Shown: piece by piece, positions 44,591 through 53,978 of the stretch
Layout: every line of letters starts with the position of its first letter
How positions within the stretch are numbered: position 1 is the stretch's first letter
Source: Clostridiales bacterium
Lineage (GTDB): Bacteria > Bacillota > Clostridia > Lachnospirales > Lachnospiraceae
Direction of reading: 5' to 3'
Length of the DNA: 64,000 bases
Assembly: GCA_018372435.1 (NCBI GenBank)
Contig: JAHAJA010000004.1
Location: 62,001-126,000, forward strand
Translations under genes and position numbers: made by a program
The notes under the pieces: model-generated
Database searches by the model: none
What the model was told of the DNA's origin: nothing
What the model saw: only the letters and a program-made list of their open reading frames with translations

Positions 44591-47371
44591 ATGAATATGA
44601 AATATCAGATAATAAAACATAAAAAAAGACTCTTAATAAAAGCTTACACAACTTTAAGAAATAAGGGACTGAGACAGACACTGTTTATTACAAAAAACTA
44701 TTTAAAAGGTAGGGGAAACAGAAATAATGGTTTGGTCGCAGCAGATTATCAAGAGTGGATTGCCAAATATGACACAATTAGAAGTGAAGATGTCATAGAA
44801 ATGAAAAGAGATGTAGAAACTTTTAAATATAAGCCTCTTATTTCGGTTATTGTTCCAGTGTATAATACTGAACCGAATAATTTAAGACTTATGTTAGAAA
44901 CTGTTATTAATCAAGCGTATACCAATTGGGAGTTGTGCATTGCAGAGGATTGTTCTGATTCTGCAGAAGTAAAAGAAATTCTAAAAGAATATGAATCAAA
45001 AGATAAAAGAATTAAAGTTAAATTTAGAGAAGAAAATGGCAATATTTCTGCCGCAAGTAATACGGCATTAAAACTGGCTAATGGAGAGTTTGTTGCATTG
45101 GTAGATCATGATGATGTTCTTCCATTACATGCACTTTATGCAGTAGTAAAATATATTAATATCTATGATAATAAGGTGGATTTATTATATTCTGATGAGG
45201 ATAAAATTGATGGTGGAAATCGTCGATATAATCCCTATTTTAAAACAGATTGGAATCCACAATTATTTATTCAGCAAAATTTCATTGCACATCTAGGAGT
45301 GTATAGGAAAGAAATAATTGATAAAATTGGTGGATTTCGCATTGGATTTGAAGGCAGTCAGGATTATGATTTAGCATTGCGTTTTATTAAAGAAATCGAT
45401 GAGCAAAGAATTGTACATATACCTTATGTATTATATCACTGGCGTATTTTTGAAGGAAATAGTACTTTTTCAACAGATCATCATGATATATCTGATAATT
45501 CGGCATATAGAGCTCTACAAGAATATTTTGGAGATTCTAGAATTTCGATAAATTTATGCGAATCTTTACGAGGATGTTGGAAGATTGTTGATAAGAGGAT
45601 AGAGAGTAAACCATTAGTTTCAATTATAATTCCAACAAAAGATCGAGTTGAAATATTAAGAAATTGTGTGGAAGGCCTTCTTGAGAATACAGAATATCCT
45701 AATTTTGAAATCATTATTATCGATAATAATAGCCAATACGAGGCGACACATAATTATTATAGAACGATTGAAAATAATTCTAATTTGAAAATTATTTATA
45801 ATCATGAATCGTTTAATTATTCTAGATTAAATAATTTAGCAGTTCAAGAGAGTAATGGTAGTCTGTTGCTGTTTCTGAATAATGATATTGCTATAATTGA
45901 AAAAGACTGGTTAGATGTTATGGTAACTTTAATTCAAAAAGAGAATGTTGGGATAGTAGGAAATAAATTACTATATTCTAATGAACATATTCAACATGCG
46001 GGAGTTACTTTAGGTATCTATGAAGTGGCAGCACATTCGTTTAGACATTTACAAAAAGATGATGTTGGTTATTTTGGATTCCCTGTATTAGAACGAAATG
46101 TTTCTGCAGTTACAGGAGCTTGTCTTTTGACAAAAAGAGAGGTCTTTGAAAAGGTGGAAGGATTTGATGAGGAAAATCTTAGGGTTAGCTATAATGATGT
46201 AGATTATTGCTTAAAAGTTAGGAAGTTAGGAATGCAAATTTTATATACACCATATTCTAAACTATATCATTTGGAATCTATTAGCAGAGGTGACGACAAT
46301 ACTTCAGAAAAGAAACAAAAAAATTATGAAGAGCGTCATTTTATGATAGAAAAGTACGGAAAAGATTTAATGCAAGATTTATATTATAGTCCTAATTTGT
46401 CAGTAGAAAATGAAGATTGTAGTTTAGCTTTTCCGCCAAGGGTGGGTAAATTATGGAGAGATAGAATAGAATTCGTTTGTCCATTTCATCGAGGCGATGT
46501 GTTATTGGGATTACAAGTTGCTTTAACAGCTAAAAAGCTTGGGGTTAATGTAAGAATGCATGTTTCAGAAAAATTAATGTCATGGATTGAGTGTTTTGAT
46601 TACAAAGAATATATTGAAATTGAGAGCATACCAATTGGAATTCCGAGTTCAGAAGAAACTATGAGATATTTTGAAGAGGCAGTAAGATACGTTGAACTTA
46701 GAGAAGATTCTTCAGCACTTATAGCGCAAAGCCACCCACATCGTGATATAGATAAAATGGGTGTTAATTTAGTAGAAAATATGCTACGCCAACTTCAACT
46801 CCCAATACAAACCAAGTTAGTTAATTTTTACCCAAAAGAGTGTGATTCCAAAGAGAAGGATGTGTTGGTTAATGAAATGTATCATTTGGGGGAAAAGCTT
46901 ATTCTTTTACATCCCCTTGGTGGTTGGAATTTAAAGTCTATTCCATTTAAAATCGCAAATCAAATATGCGACAAAGTACATGAAATGGGATATAAAATTG
47001 TTCAAATTGGTGGAAGTAGTGATCAAAAGTATCCAATGTGTGATGGATGGATTCTTGAAAACTATGATTTGGATAAGTGGAATGTTATCATTCGAAATGC
47101 GAGTGCCATTATAGGTGTAGATTCTTGGACATCGCATTTTGCTTCAATTATAAATTGCAATCAAGTAATCGTATATGGGTCAACTAAATCACGAGATGTG
47201 TGTTCTAAGCACAATTTTGAGAATCAGGCAGGTGAATGTCTAATTTTAGATTCTGATTGTGAATCAGTACCATGTCATGCAACAAGATGTAAGTACGGTT
47301 CACTGAATTGTTTGGGTATTAATGTTGATATGCAGAAATTAGAAGAGTTTATGAATAAATGTGAGGAGTAG
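44591..47371 (+). CDS. Three-domain glycosyltransferase GT2-GT2-GT9
   Basis: A 926-residue cytoplasmic enzyme with three transferase domains. The first GT2 is at about 80-330 (ISVIVPVYNTEPNNL; LVDHDDVLPL). The second GT2 is at about 340-610 (VSIIIPTKDRVEILRN; LLFLNNDIAIIEKDW). From about 616 the sequence is heptosyltransferase-like (GT9): FVCPFHRGDVLLGLQVA at the start and LLHPLGGW, IGVDSWTSHFASI later, ending with a Cys-rich tail (CESVPCHATRC). The GT9 part, surrounded by the ADP-heptose genes, is the likely heptose-adding domain. One polypeptide may build a trisaccharide segment. The start is ATG 44591, with AAGGGA four bases upstream, or ATG 44597. Confidence 0.87.
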   Translation: MNMKYQIIKHKKRLLIKAYTTLRNKGLRQTLFITKNYLKGRGNRNNGLVAADYQEWIAKYDTIRSEDVIEMKRDVETFKYKPLISVIVPVYNTEPNNLRLMLETVINQAYTNWELCIAEDCSDSAEVKEILKEYESKDKRIKVKFREENGNISAASNTALKLANGEFVALVDHDDVLPLHALYAVVKYINIYDNKVDLLYSDEDKIDGGNRRYNPYFKTDWNPQLFIQQNFIAHLGVYRKEIIDKIGGFRIGFEGSQDYDLALRFIKEIDEQRIVHIPYVLYHWRIFEGNSTFSTDHHDISDNSAYRALQEYFGDSRISINLCESLRGCWKIVDKRIESKPLVSIIIPTKDRVEILRNCVEGLLENTEYPNFEIIIIDNNSQYEATHNYYRTIENNSNLKIIYNHESFNYSRLNNLAVQESNGSLLLFLNNDIAIIEKDWLDVMVTLIQKENVGIVGNKLLYSNEHIQHAGVTLGIYEVAAHSFRHLQKDDVGYFGFPVLERNVSAVTGACLLTKREVFEKVEGFDEENLRVSYNDVDYCLKVRKLGMQILYTPYSKLYHLESISRGDDNTSEKKQKNYEERHFMIEKYGKDLMQDLYYSPNLSVENEDCSLAFPPRVGKLWRDRIEFVCPFHRGDVLLGLQVALTAKKLGVNVRMHVSEKLMSWIECFDYKEYIEIESIPIGIPSSEETMRYFEEAVRYVELREDSSALIAQSHPHRDIDKMGVNLVENMLRQLQLPIQTKLVNFYPKECDSKEKDVLVNEMYHLGEKLILLHPLGGWNLKSIPFKIANQICDKVHEMGYKIVQIGGSSDQKYPMCDGWILENYDLDKWNVIIRNASAIIGVDSWTSHFASIINCNQVIVYGSTKSRDVCSKHNFENQAGECLILDSDCESVPCHATRCKYGSLNCLGINVDMQKLEEFMNKCEE

Positions 47372-47377
47372 TTATTG

Positions 47378-47941
47378 ATGAAAAAAATAGTGTCTGATAG
47401 ATTTAAGGATCACATGGAAGTGATAAGTAATGCGCTTACAGAAGACATGATTGACAATATCGTGAGAGTCGCAGAAGTTTTAAAGTATGCATTAAAGAAT
47501 GAAAATAAAGCACTATTCTGTGGGAACGGAGGTAGTGCTGCAGATGCACAGCATTTTGCAGCAGAAATGGTTGGAAGGTTTCAGAAAGAAAGAAAGGGAT
47601 TAGCTGGTATAGCTTTGACAACAGATACATCTATAATAACTGCTGTTTCAAATGATTATGATTATAATAATGTTTTTGCTAGACAAGTTGAAGCGATAGG
47701 AAAAAACGGAGATATTCTTTTTGGAATTTCAACATCAGGTAATAGTGAAAACGTTTTTAAAGCTGTTGAAAAAGCTAAAGAAATGAATTTGGTTTCAATT
47801 GGATTATTAGGTGGAACTGGTGGGGTTCTTAAAGAAAAGTGCGATTATTCAATTGTGGTCCCGGGTAAAATAACAGCACGAACACAGGAAGTTCATATTC
47901 TAATTGAACACATATTGTGTGAATTGATAGATGGAGAATAA
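47378..47941 (+). CDS. gmhA: Sedoheptulose-7-phosphate isomerase
   Basis: The first step of heptose synthesis: sedoheptulose 7-phosphate to D-glycero-D-manno-heptose 7-phosphate. 187 residues with a single SIS domain: FCGNGGSAADAQHFAAEMVG near residue 50, then TTDTSIITAVSNDY and GISTSGNSENV, all standard GmhA. GAGGAG lies nine bases before ATG 47378; a TTG one codon earlier is also possible. It follows the fusion glycosyltransferase by six bases and precedes hldE by two. Confidence 0.95.
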   Translation: MKKIVSDRFKDHMEVISNALTEDMIDNIVRVAEVLKYALKNENKALFCGNGGSAADAQHFAAEMVGRFQKERKGLAGIALTTDTSIITAVSNDYDYNNVFARQVEAIGKNGDILFGISTSGNSENVFKAVEKAKEMNLVSIGLLGGTGGVLKEKCDYSIVVPGKITARTQEVHILIEHILCELIDGE

Positions 47942-47943
47942 GT

Positions 47944-49422
47944 ATGGATAAGTTTGTTGATGCGATAAAAAATAAGTTTCCCAACATAAGGATAGCAGTT
48001 ATTGGAGATGTTATGTTGGATCAGTATTATAGTGGTGAGGTTGAAAAAATATCTCCAGAAGCTCCAGTTCCAGTTAATAGGATAAAAAATATTGCATCGG
48101 TTTTAGGAGGTGCTGCCAATGTTGCAGCAAATATAGCTGGGCTAGGGTGTCATTCATATATTTTAGGTGTAGCTGGTGATGATACTAATTTTATAACATT
48201 AGAAAATATTATGAAAAAAAATGGAATTGATGGAGCAGGAATTATCAAAAGAAGTGGCTATTCTACAATTACTAAATTAAGAATTCTTGGTGCACACCAA
48301 CAAATGATGAGATTGGATTTTGAAGAAATTGTTCCAATAACAGAAAAAGAAGAAAATCAATTTTTATCAAAAATACAGGAATTAATAGAAGATGGATTAA
48401 ACGGTATTATCATCTCAGATTATGCAAAAGGGGTTTGTACAGAATCCCTATGTGAAAAAATCATTACGTTAGCAAAAAAGAAATGTGTTAAAATATTAGT
48501 AGATCCAAAAGGAAGTAATTGGACAAAATATAATGGCGCCGATTTTATTACACCTAACTTAAAAGAATTATGTGAGATTACATCACAGAGAATTCCTAAT
48601 GAGGATAGCAAAGTAGTTGAATTGATAAAGAAAGTTGACAATAAGTATAATTTTGAGAATATTGTTGTTACTAGAGCAGAAAAAGGAATGACTTTGTTTA
48701 ACTCGTCTACTAAAGAACTTGTTAATAGTAAGGCCGTAACTAGAGAAGTTTATGATGTTTCAGGTGCAGGTGATACTGTTGCAGCAACTTTGTTAGCTGG
48801 AGTATTAAGTGATATGGATTTTGAAACAGCTACGTATTTCTCCAATGTTGCAGCAGGAATTGTAGTCGGTAAGGTTGGTACTATAGCAATTGATGCGAAT
48901 AGGCTAATAAAGGAATTTATTGTTAACAAAGATAATTTAATTGAAGATAATAAGGTGGTAAGTAGAGAAGAAATAAGTGCATTGGTTGAGAGATGGAAAA
49001 TCAATAATGAAAAAATTGTTTTTACTAATGGCTGTTTTGATATATTGCATAGTGGACATGTTACTTATTTAAGAAAGGCAGCTCAATTAGGGTCACATTT
49101 AATAGTTGGATTAAATTCGGATTCTTCAGTTAAGAGGTTAAAAGGAGAGACAAGACCTATAAATAAAGAGTTGGAAAGAGCTTTATTACTTTCAGGGTTA
49201 GAATGTGTGGATAAAGTTGTTATATTTGAAGAGGATACACCTAGGGAACTGTTACAACAGATTAAACCAGACATATTGGTAAAAGGTGGGGATTATGAGA
49301 TAAATCAAATTGTTGGAAGAGAGTATGCAAAAGAAGTTAGACTAATTGATTTTGAAGCGGGATATTCTACAACTAATATAATTGATACCATTAAAAATTT
49401 AGTTAAGGAGGGAAGAATATGA
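47944..49422 (+). CDS. hldE: Bifunctional heptose kinase / ADP-transferase
   Basis: A 492-residue two-domain enzyme. The N-terminal PfkB-type kinase (about 1-320), with GDVMLDQYYSG, the HQQMMRLDFEE motif specific for this kinase and DVSGAGDTVAATL, adds the 1-phosphate. The C-terminal nucleotidyltransferase (about 345-492), with FTNGCFDILHSGHVTYL, makes ADP-heptose. The HldE fusion is the form known from Gram-negatives using ADP-L-glycero-D-manno-heptose, not the GDP route, which uses separate HddA and HddC. It overlaps hldD by four bases (ATGA). Confidence 0.95.
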   Translation: MDKFVDAIKNKFPNIRIAVIGDVMLDQYYSGEVEKISPEAPVPVNRIKNIASVLGGAANVAANIAGLGCHSYILGVAGDDTNFITLENIMKKNGIDGAGIIKRSGYSTITKLRILGAHQQMMRLDFEEIVPITEKEENQFLSKIQELIEDGLNGIIISDYAKGVCTESLCEKIITLAKKKCVKILVDPKGSNWTKYNGADFITPNLKELCEITSQRIPNEDSKVVELIKKVDNKYNFENIVVTRAEKGMTLFNSSTKELVNSKAVTREVYDVSGAGDTVAATLLAGVLSDMDFETATYFSNVAAGIVVGKVGTIAIDANRLIKEFIVNKDNLIEDNKVVSREEISALVERWKINNEKIVFTNGCFDILHSGHVTYLRKAAQLGSHLIVGLNSDSSVKRLKGETRPINKELERALLLSGLECVDKVVIFEEDTPRELLQQIKPDILVKGGDYEINQIVGREYAKEVRLIDFEAGYSTTNIIDTIKNLVKEGRI

Positions 49423-50384
49423 TAGTAGTAACAGGTGGAGCAGGTTTTATTGGAAGTTGTATAGTAAGATGTTTAAATGAAAAAGGAATTGATGATATCA
49501 TTATTGTTGATAACATTAAATCATCAGAAAAATGGAAAAATATAGCGAATAAGAAATATGTGGAGTATTACAATAGAGACGAATTTTTAAGAATATTACC
49601 TAATATTGATGAAAAAATTACTCATATTATTCACATGGGAGCATGTAGTTCAACTACAGAAAAAGATTTTGAATATCTATATGGGAACAATTACAATTAT
49701 ACTAGAGAGCTATGGAAATATTGCACAGAAAAGCAGATTAGTTTTATATATGCTAGTAGCGCAGCAACATATGGTAATGGAGATTTTGGATTTGATGATA
49801 AAAAAGATATTAAAGATTATTTACCATTGAACGGATATGGATATTCAAAGCAACTTTTTGATCTATGGGCTGAAAAGCAAGAAAGTGCGCCATTACAGCA
49901 TGTAGGATTAAAATTCTTTAATATATATGGCCCTAATGAATATTTTAAAGGAAGTATGGCCAGTGTGATTTTGCATGGTTATAAGTCTATAAAGGAAAAT
50001 GGTAAAATATCCTTGTTCAAATCATATAATACAAACTATTCGGATGGAATGCAATTACGGGATTTTGTATATGTAAAAGATGTTTGTAAGGTGATCATGT
50101 ATTTTATTGAACATTCAGAACTCTCTGGTCTATACAATGTGGGAACGGGAAAAGCAAGAGCATTTTATGATTTGGGAAAAGCTGTGTTTTCAGCTTTAGA
50201 TATGGAGAGTAATATTGAATTTATTGAAATGCCAGAAAGTTTAAGAGCCAAATATCAATATTTTACTGAATCTAAAATGCAAAAGCTATATGATACAGGA
50301 TATGCAGGTGATTTTTATTCCTTGGAAGAGGGAGTTAAAGATTATGTTCAAAATTATTTGGAGAAAAGTAGTGCTATATGGTGA
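49419..50384 (+). CDS. hldD: ADP-L-glycero-D-manno-heptose 6-epimerase
   Basis: Converts ADP-D,D-heptose to ADP-L,D-heptose. 321 residues, close to the usual 310. VTGGAGFIGS binds the dinucleotide; HMGACSSTTEKD, YGYSKQLFD (Tyr-Lys pair), NIYGPNEYFKGSMASV and LRDFVYVKDV follow in HldD order, and the C-terminal MPESLRAKYQYFTESKM matches HldD rather than other sugar epimerases. It starts inside the hldE stop codon. It completes a four-enzyme ADP-heptose pathway, which is unusual for a Gram-positive. Confidence 0.94.
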   Translation: MIVVTGGAGFIGSCIVRCLNEKGIDDIIIVDNIKSSEKWKNIANKKYVEYYNRDEFLRILPNIDEKITHIIHMGACSSTTEKDFEYLYGNNYNYTRELWKYCTEKQISFIYASSAATYGNGDFGFDDKKDIKDYLPLNGYGYSKQLFDLWAEKQESAPLQHVGLKFFNIYGPNEYFKGSMASVILHGYKSIKENGKISLFKSYNTNYSDGMQLRDFVYVKDVCKVIMYFIEHSELSGLYNVGTGKARAFYDLGKAVFSALDMESNIEFIEMPESLRAKYQYFTESKMQKLYDTGYAGDFYSLEEGVKDYVQNYLEKSSAIW

Positions 50385-50451
50385 AATTTTCATCAACGAT
50401 TAAGAAGTGCTACAATGTCATTAAATAATTATAGAAGAAAGAGAACTAATC

Positions 50452-51570
50452 ATGTACAATTATCTAATAGTAGGAGCAGGCCTTTTCGGCTCAGTCTTCG
50501 CATATGAAGCTAACAAAAGAGGAAAAAGCTGTTTAGTAATTGATAAGAGAGATCATATAGCAGGAAATATTTATACGAAAGATGTAGAGGGTATCAACGT
50601 CCACAAATACGGTGCCCATATATTCCATACTTCGAATAAAGAGGTGTGGGATTATGTAAATCAATTTACCGAATTTAATCACTATATCAATTCACCCGTT
50701 GCAGTTTATAAAGACGAGCTTTATAATCTGCCGTTCAATATGAATACCTTCAGTAAGCTATGGGGGATTCGTACACCAAGCGAAGCGAAAGAGCATATTC
50801 AAAACCAAATTAAAGAATTGAATATTGGAGAACCAAAAAACCTAGAAGAACAAGCGTTATCCTTAGTTGGTACAGATGTTTACGAGAAGTTAATCAAAGG
50901 GTATACAGAGAAACAATGGGGGAGAAGTTGTACAGAACTTCCATCATTTATTATCAAACGTTTACCACTGCGTTTTACCTATGATAACAATTATTTTAAT
51001 GATCCATACCAAGGTATTCCTAAAGGTGGATATACTGCAATTATCGAAAAGATGCTTGAAGGAATAGAAGTTAGAACAAGTATCGATTACTTTGAATTAA
51101 TTAAAGAACAACCAGATATTGCAGAGAAGATTGTATTCACAGGTATGATTGATGAATTCTTTGATTATCAATTAGGGGAGTTGCAGTATCGTTCCCTACG
51201 ATTTGAATCGGAAGTATTAGAGGAAGAAAATTATCAGGGGAATGCGGTTGTTAACTATACGGAGCGTGAAGTGCCATACACACGTATTATAGAACACAAA
51301 CATTTTGAATTTGGAAAACAGCCACATACTGTGATTACCAGAGAATATCCATCTGAATGGGAGAAAGGTTCAGAGCCATATTATCCAATTAATGATGATA
51401 AGAATGGAAGTCTATATGAGAGATATAGAGGATTGGCAGAAAAAGAGACTAATGTAATCTTTGGTGGAAGACTTGGCCAATATCGTTATTATGACATGGA
51501 TAAGGTAATTGAATCTGCACTACAAGCGATAGAAAAAGAATTTGTAACTGTTCAGAATCAAGCAGAATAA
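50452..51570 (+). CDS. glf: UDP-galactopyranose mutase
   Basis: A flavoenzyme interconverting UDP-galactopyranose and UDP-galactofuranose. 372 residues, the usual length. The FAD loop is YLIVGAGLFGSVFAYEA, followed by IDKRDHIAGN, the conserved YGAHIFHTSN, the substrate region KGYTEKQWGR and the C-terminal FGGRLGQYRYYDMDKVI. Base composition and codon use return to that of the flanking genome here, unlike the AT-rich heptose and transferase genes just before it. It probably supplies galactofuranose to the glycan; no dedicated galactofuranosyltransferase was identified. Confidence 0.95.
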   Translation: MYNYLIVGAGLFGSVFAYEANKRGKSCLVIDKRDHIAGNIYTKDVEGINVHKYGAHIFHTSNKEVWDYVNQFTEFNHYINSPVAVYKDELYNLPFNMNTFSKLWGIRTPSEAKEHIQNQIKELNIGEPKNLEEQALSLVGTDVYEKLIKGYTEKQWGRSCTELPSFIIKRLPLRFTYDNNYFNDPYQGIPKGGYTAIIEKMLEGIEVRTSIDYFELIKEQPDIAEKIVFTGMIDEFFDYQLGELQYRSLRFESEVLEEENYQGNAVVNYTEREVPYTRIIEHKHFEFGKQPHTVITREYPSEWEKGSEPYYPINDDKNGSLYERYRGLAEKETNVIFGGRLGQYRYYDMDKVIESALQAIEKEFVTVQNQAE

Positions 51571-51710
51571 TTTAGAATGAATGTTGAATGCTTGCATTCA
51601 GAAATGCGTTATAGAATTATACTATTGGCGAATACGCCACATCGAGAAAACCATAGGTTTTTGAGATTAGCTCTGAACAGTTACAAGAATCTAAAAGTAA
51701 CTGATATAGG

Positions 51711-51743
51711 AATGTCGAGGCATGTAGTCTCGACATTTTTTGT
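51711..51743 (+). terminator. Terminator ending the glycan operon
   Basis: AATGTCGAG (51711-51719) pairs with CTCGACATT (51729-51737) and runs into TTTTTT. A smaller hairpin, CAGTTAC/GTAACTG (51678-51703), lies just before. The short open frame across 51577-51768 is disrupted by these structures and is not called. Confidence 0.85.
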
Positions 51744-51794
51744 AATTAGAAGTATTAGAACTCAATAAAACATATGATGAAAGAGGAATAATAA

Positions 51795-52226
51795 ATGCCA
51801 GAGTGGAATGATGAATATATAAATATTTTACTTTGTTACTCGGATAGATTAGTTCAGATTAAGTGTGATTATGAACTAATGAAATATTTGGCGCTTCCGG
51901 GAAATGGAGCAGTAGAATTATCAAAATATATTAAAGAAAATTATAAAAAGTATAGGAATAAGAATCTTGATATCTCTATAGATTCTTTAGCAATTGAAAT
52001 ATTAGCTCATGCTTATATTGATAAGTTTGCGGAAACGATAGAGAAGATAAATAACAGACTTACGAAGAATGATAAGAATGAGATTATAAAGGTTATGGAG
52101 AAAATTAAAAATCGTACAGAGATTATTGACTGTGGAGAAAAAGCTATTGATTCCAATCGTATTGTCTGGGATATGCTTAAGCCAGTGTCACAAGTAATCT
52201 ATACTTTATTAGGTAAGCATGCGTAA
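51795..52226 (+). CDS. Hypothetical cytoplasmic protein (143 aa)
   Basis: Not recognised. A mostly helical, charged protein with no signal peptide, membrane segment or known motif. The middle (FAETIEKINNRLTKNDKNEI) may form a short coiled coil. AGAGGAA precedes ATG 51795. It stands alone between the glycan operon terminator and the convergent rhamnose operon. A weak hairpin, CAATCTAC/GTAGATTG (52295-52326), lies in the converging gap. Confidence 0.65.
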   Translation: MPEWNDEYINILLCYSDRLVQIKCDYELMKYLALPGNGAVELSKYIKENYKKYRNKNLDISIDSLAIEILAHAYIDKFAETIEKINNRLTKNDKNEIIKVMEKIKNRTEIIDCGEKAIDSNRIVWDMLKPVSQVIYTLLGKHA

Positions 52227-52349
52227 GGTTGTTGATAAAATTAAATGTTTAAAGATACCATTCAACTGAGATGATTGTTGGTAGTAGAATATGACAATCT
52301 ACTGAAAGTAGAAATACTGTAGATTGCCATATTATTAATATATTATATT

Positions 52350-52958
52350 CTAAAACCGAAACGTATCCTTCAGTCCTACCCATAATTGATCTTTCTCACT
52401 AAGATTCAAAGCAGTACCGTCTTCTAGCTGGTATCCATCCGCAGAGGTAGTCCCGTTGTATTCGCCAATCACTCGTGGCCAAGCAATTCCGATTTCAGGA
52501 TCGTTCCACGCTAGACCACCTTCATCACCTGGGTGATAGAAGTCTGTACATTTGTAACAGAATTCTGCAATGTCACTTAACACTAGGAAGCCATGGGCAA
52601 ATCCTTCTGGTATATAGAACTGTTTCTTATTTTCTTCTGTAAGCTCAACACCGAACCATTTACCGTATGTTTCACTGTTGCTTCGTAAATCCACAGCAAC
52701 ATCGAATACAGATCCCTTGACAACTCGTACCAGTTTTCCCTGTGGGTATTCTTTCTGAAAATGTAACCCACGAAGTACGCCTTTGGTAGAACAGGATTGA
52801 TTGTCCTGCACGAAGTGCATGGCTAACCCAGCCTCCTCCATGTCTTTTTGATTATATGTCTCCATAAAATAGCCTCTAGCATCACCGTGAACCGTTGGTT
52901 CAATAACGCAGAGTCCCTTGATGCCACCGGCATCCTTTTCTATTTTAATTTGTCCCAT
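52350..52958 (-). CDS. rfbC: dTDP-4-dehydrorhamnose 3,5-epimerase
   Basis: The third step of dTDP-L-rhamnose synthesis. 202 residues of the RmlC cupin fold: PTVHGDARGYFMETYN, FVQDNQSCSTKGVLRGLHFQ with the catalytic His, GSVFDVAVDLR, IPEGFAHGFLVLSD and KCTDFYHPG with the active-site Tyr. The start is set at ATG 52958 (MGQIKIEK) on homology; a longer frame upstream exists but its added hydrophobic residues do not belong to the family, and the AAAGG there is 13 bases away. Last gene of the operon. Confidence 0.94.
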   Translation of the reverse strand: MGQIKIEKDAGGIKGLCVIEPTVHGDARGYFMETYNQKDMEEAGLAMHFVQDNQSCSTKGVLRGLHFQKEYPQGKLVRVVKGSVFDVAVDLRSNSETYGKWFGVELTEENKKQFYIPEGFAHGFLVLSDIAEFCYKCTDFYHPGDEGGLAWNDPEIGIAWPRVIGEYNGTTSADGYQLEDGTALNLSEKDQLWVGLKDTFRF

Positions 52959-53058
52959 TATATATTCATGCCTTTCATAATCTGATTTTTTACATAGAAT
53001 CATTATTATTAATAATATAAGCAATGCACTTAAGCAGGAAGATTGCAACCTAAAGGAT

Positions 53059-53943
53059 TTATAGAATCTCTTTTAGATATCGATTTAATGCATCCTTCCA
53101 AGTTGGAAGAGGGGTAAAACCTTGGTCTATAAGCTTACTCTTATTAAGTCTGCTATTATAAGGTCTAGCAGCTTTGGATATACCATATTCCTCGGTTGTA
53201 ACAGGAGATACGGTTAACCTATCTTCTGAATATTCTGTATACCCTAATTCGATTGCTTGATGAAAGATTTCTTTTGCAAAGTCATACCAGCTGATGTATC
53301 CACCTTCATTGGTAGCATGGTAGTAGCCATACTTGTCTGTTTCAATCATATCTACTAGTAGTCTTGCTAGATCGTAGGTATACGTTGGTGTTCCAATTTG
53401 ATCACTGACAACCGTTAACGTATCATGTGATTTTCCTATTTTAAGCATAGTTTTGATGAAGTTGTTTCCATTCTTTCCGAATACCCAAGCGATTCGTACA
53501 ATGAAATATTTCTTAAGTAGCTTCACTACAGCCAGTTCACCTTCTAGTTTGCTTTTCCCGTATACATTTAAGGGGTTATAATCCGTGCAATCTGGTTGCC
53601 AAGGTTCTGTTCCCTGACCATCGAACACGTAATCCGTAGAGAGATACATCAGTTTAATATCTAACTCCTTACAGAGTGTTGCGATATGTTTTGTTCCGGT
53701 GGCATTTACGAGATGGACTTTCTCTTGATTATCGACATCCTCGGCAGCATCTACAGCAGTCCATGCTGCACAGTGAATGACTGCATCTGGATTTACCTTT
53801 TTGATGCCACTTTCAACAGAAGAATAATCGGTAATATCCATTTCTTCAATATCAACACCAATTGCCTCATGATTTCGTTTGGTTAACTCGTTAACCACAT
53901 CATGTCCGAGTTGTCCTTTGACGCCTGTTACAAGTACTTTCAT
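53059..53943 (-). CDS. rfbD: dTDP-4-dehydrorhamnose reductase
   Basis: The last step of dTDP-L-rhamnose synthesis, NAD(P)H dependent. 294 residues: VTGVKGQLGHDV at the start, HCAAWTAVDAAED, STDYVFDG, the YGKSKLEGE Tyr-Lys pair and RIAWVFGKNGNNF, all RmlD hallmarks. It lies 100 bases before rfbC and about 240 bases after rfbB; the latter gap is filled by a long palindrome. Confidence 0.95.
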   Translation of the reverse strand: MKVLVTGVKGQLGHDVVNELTKRNHEAIGVDIEEMDITDYSSVESGIKKVNPDAVIHCAAWTAVDAAEDVDNQEKVHLVNATGTKHIATLCKELDIKLMYLSTDYVFDGQGTEPWQPDCTDYNPLNVYGKSKLEGELAVVKLLKKYFIVRIAWVFGKNGNNFIKTMLKIGKSHDTLTVVSDQIGTPTYTYDLARLLVDMIETDKYGYYHATNEGGYISWYDFAKEIFHQAIELGYTEYSEDRLTVSPVTTEEYGISKAARPYNSRLNKSKLIDQGFTPLPTWKDALNRYLKEIL

Positions 53944-53978
53944 TCTATAACCTCCATAGTGAATCGTCTAAAGATCTG

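Noticed and set aside
51577..51768. Small frame of 63 codons after glf
   Set aside because: It runs through two hairpins including the operon terminator, has no ribosome site, and has no plausible protein character.
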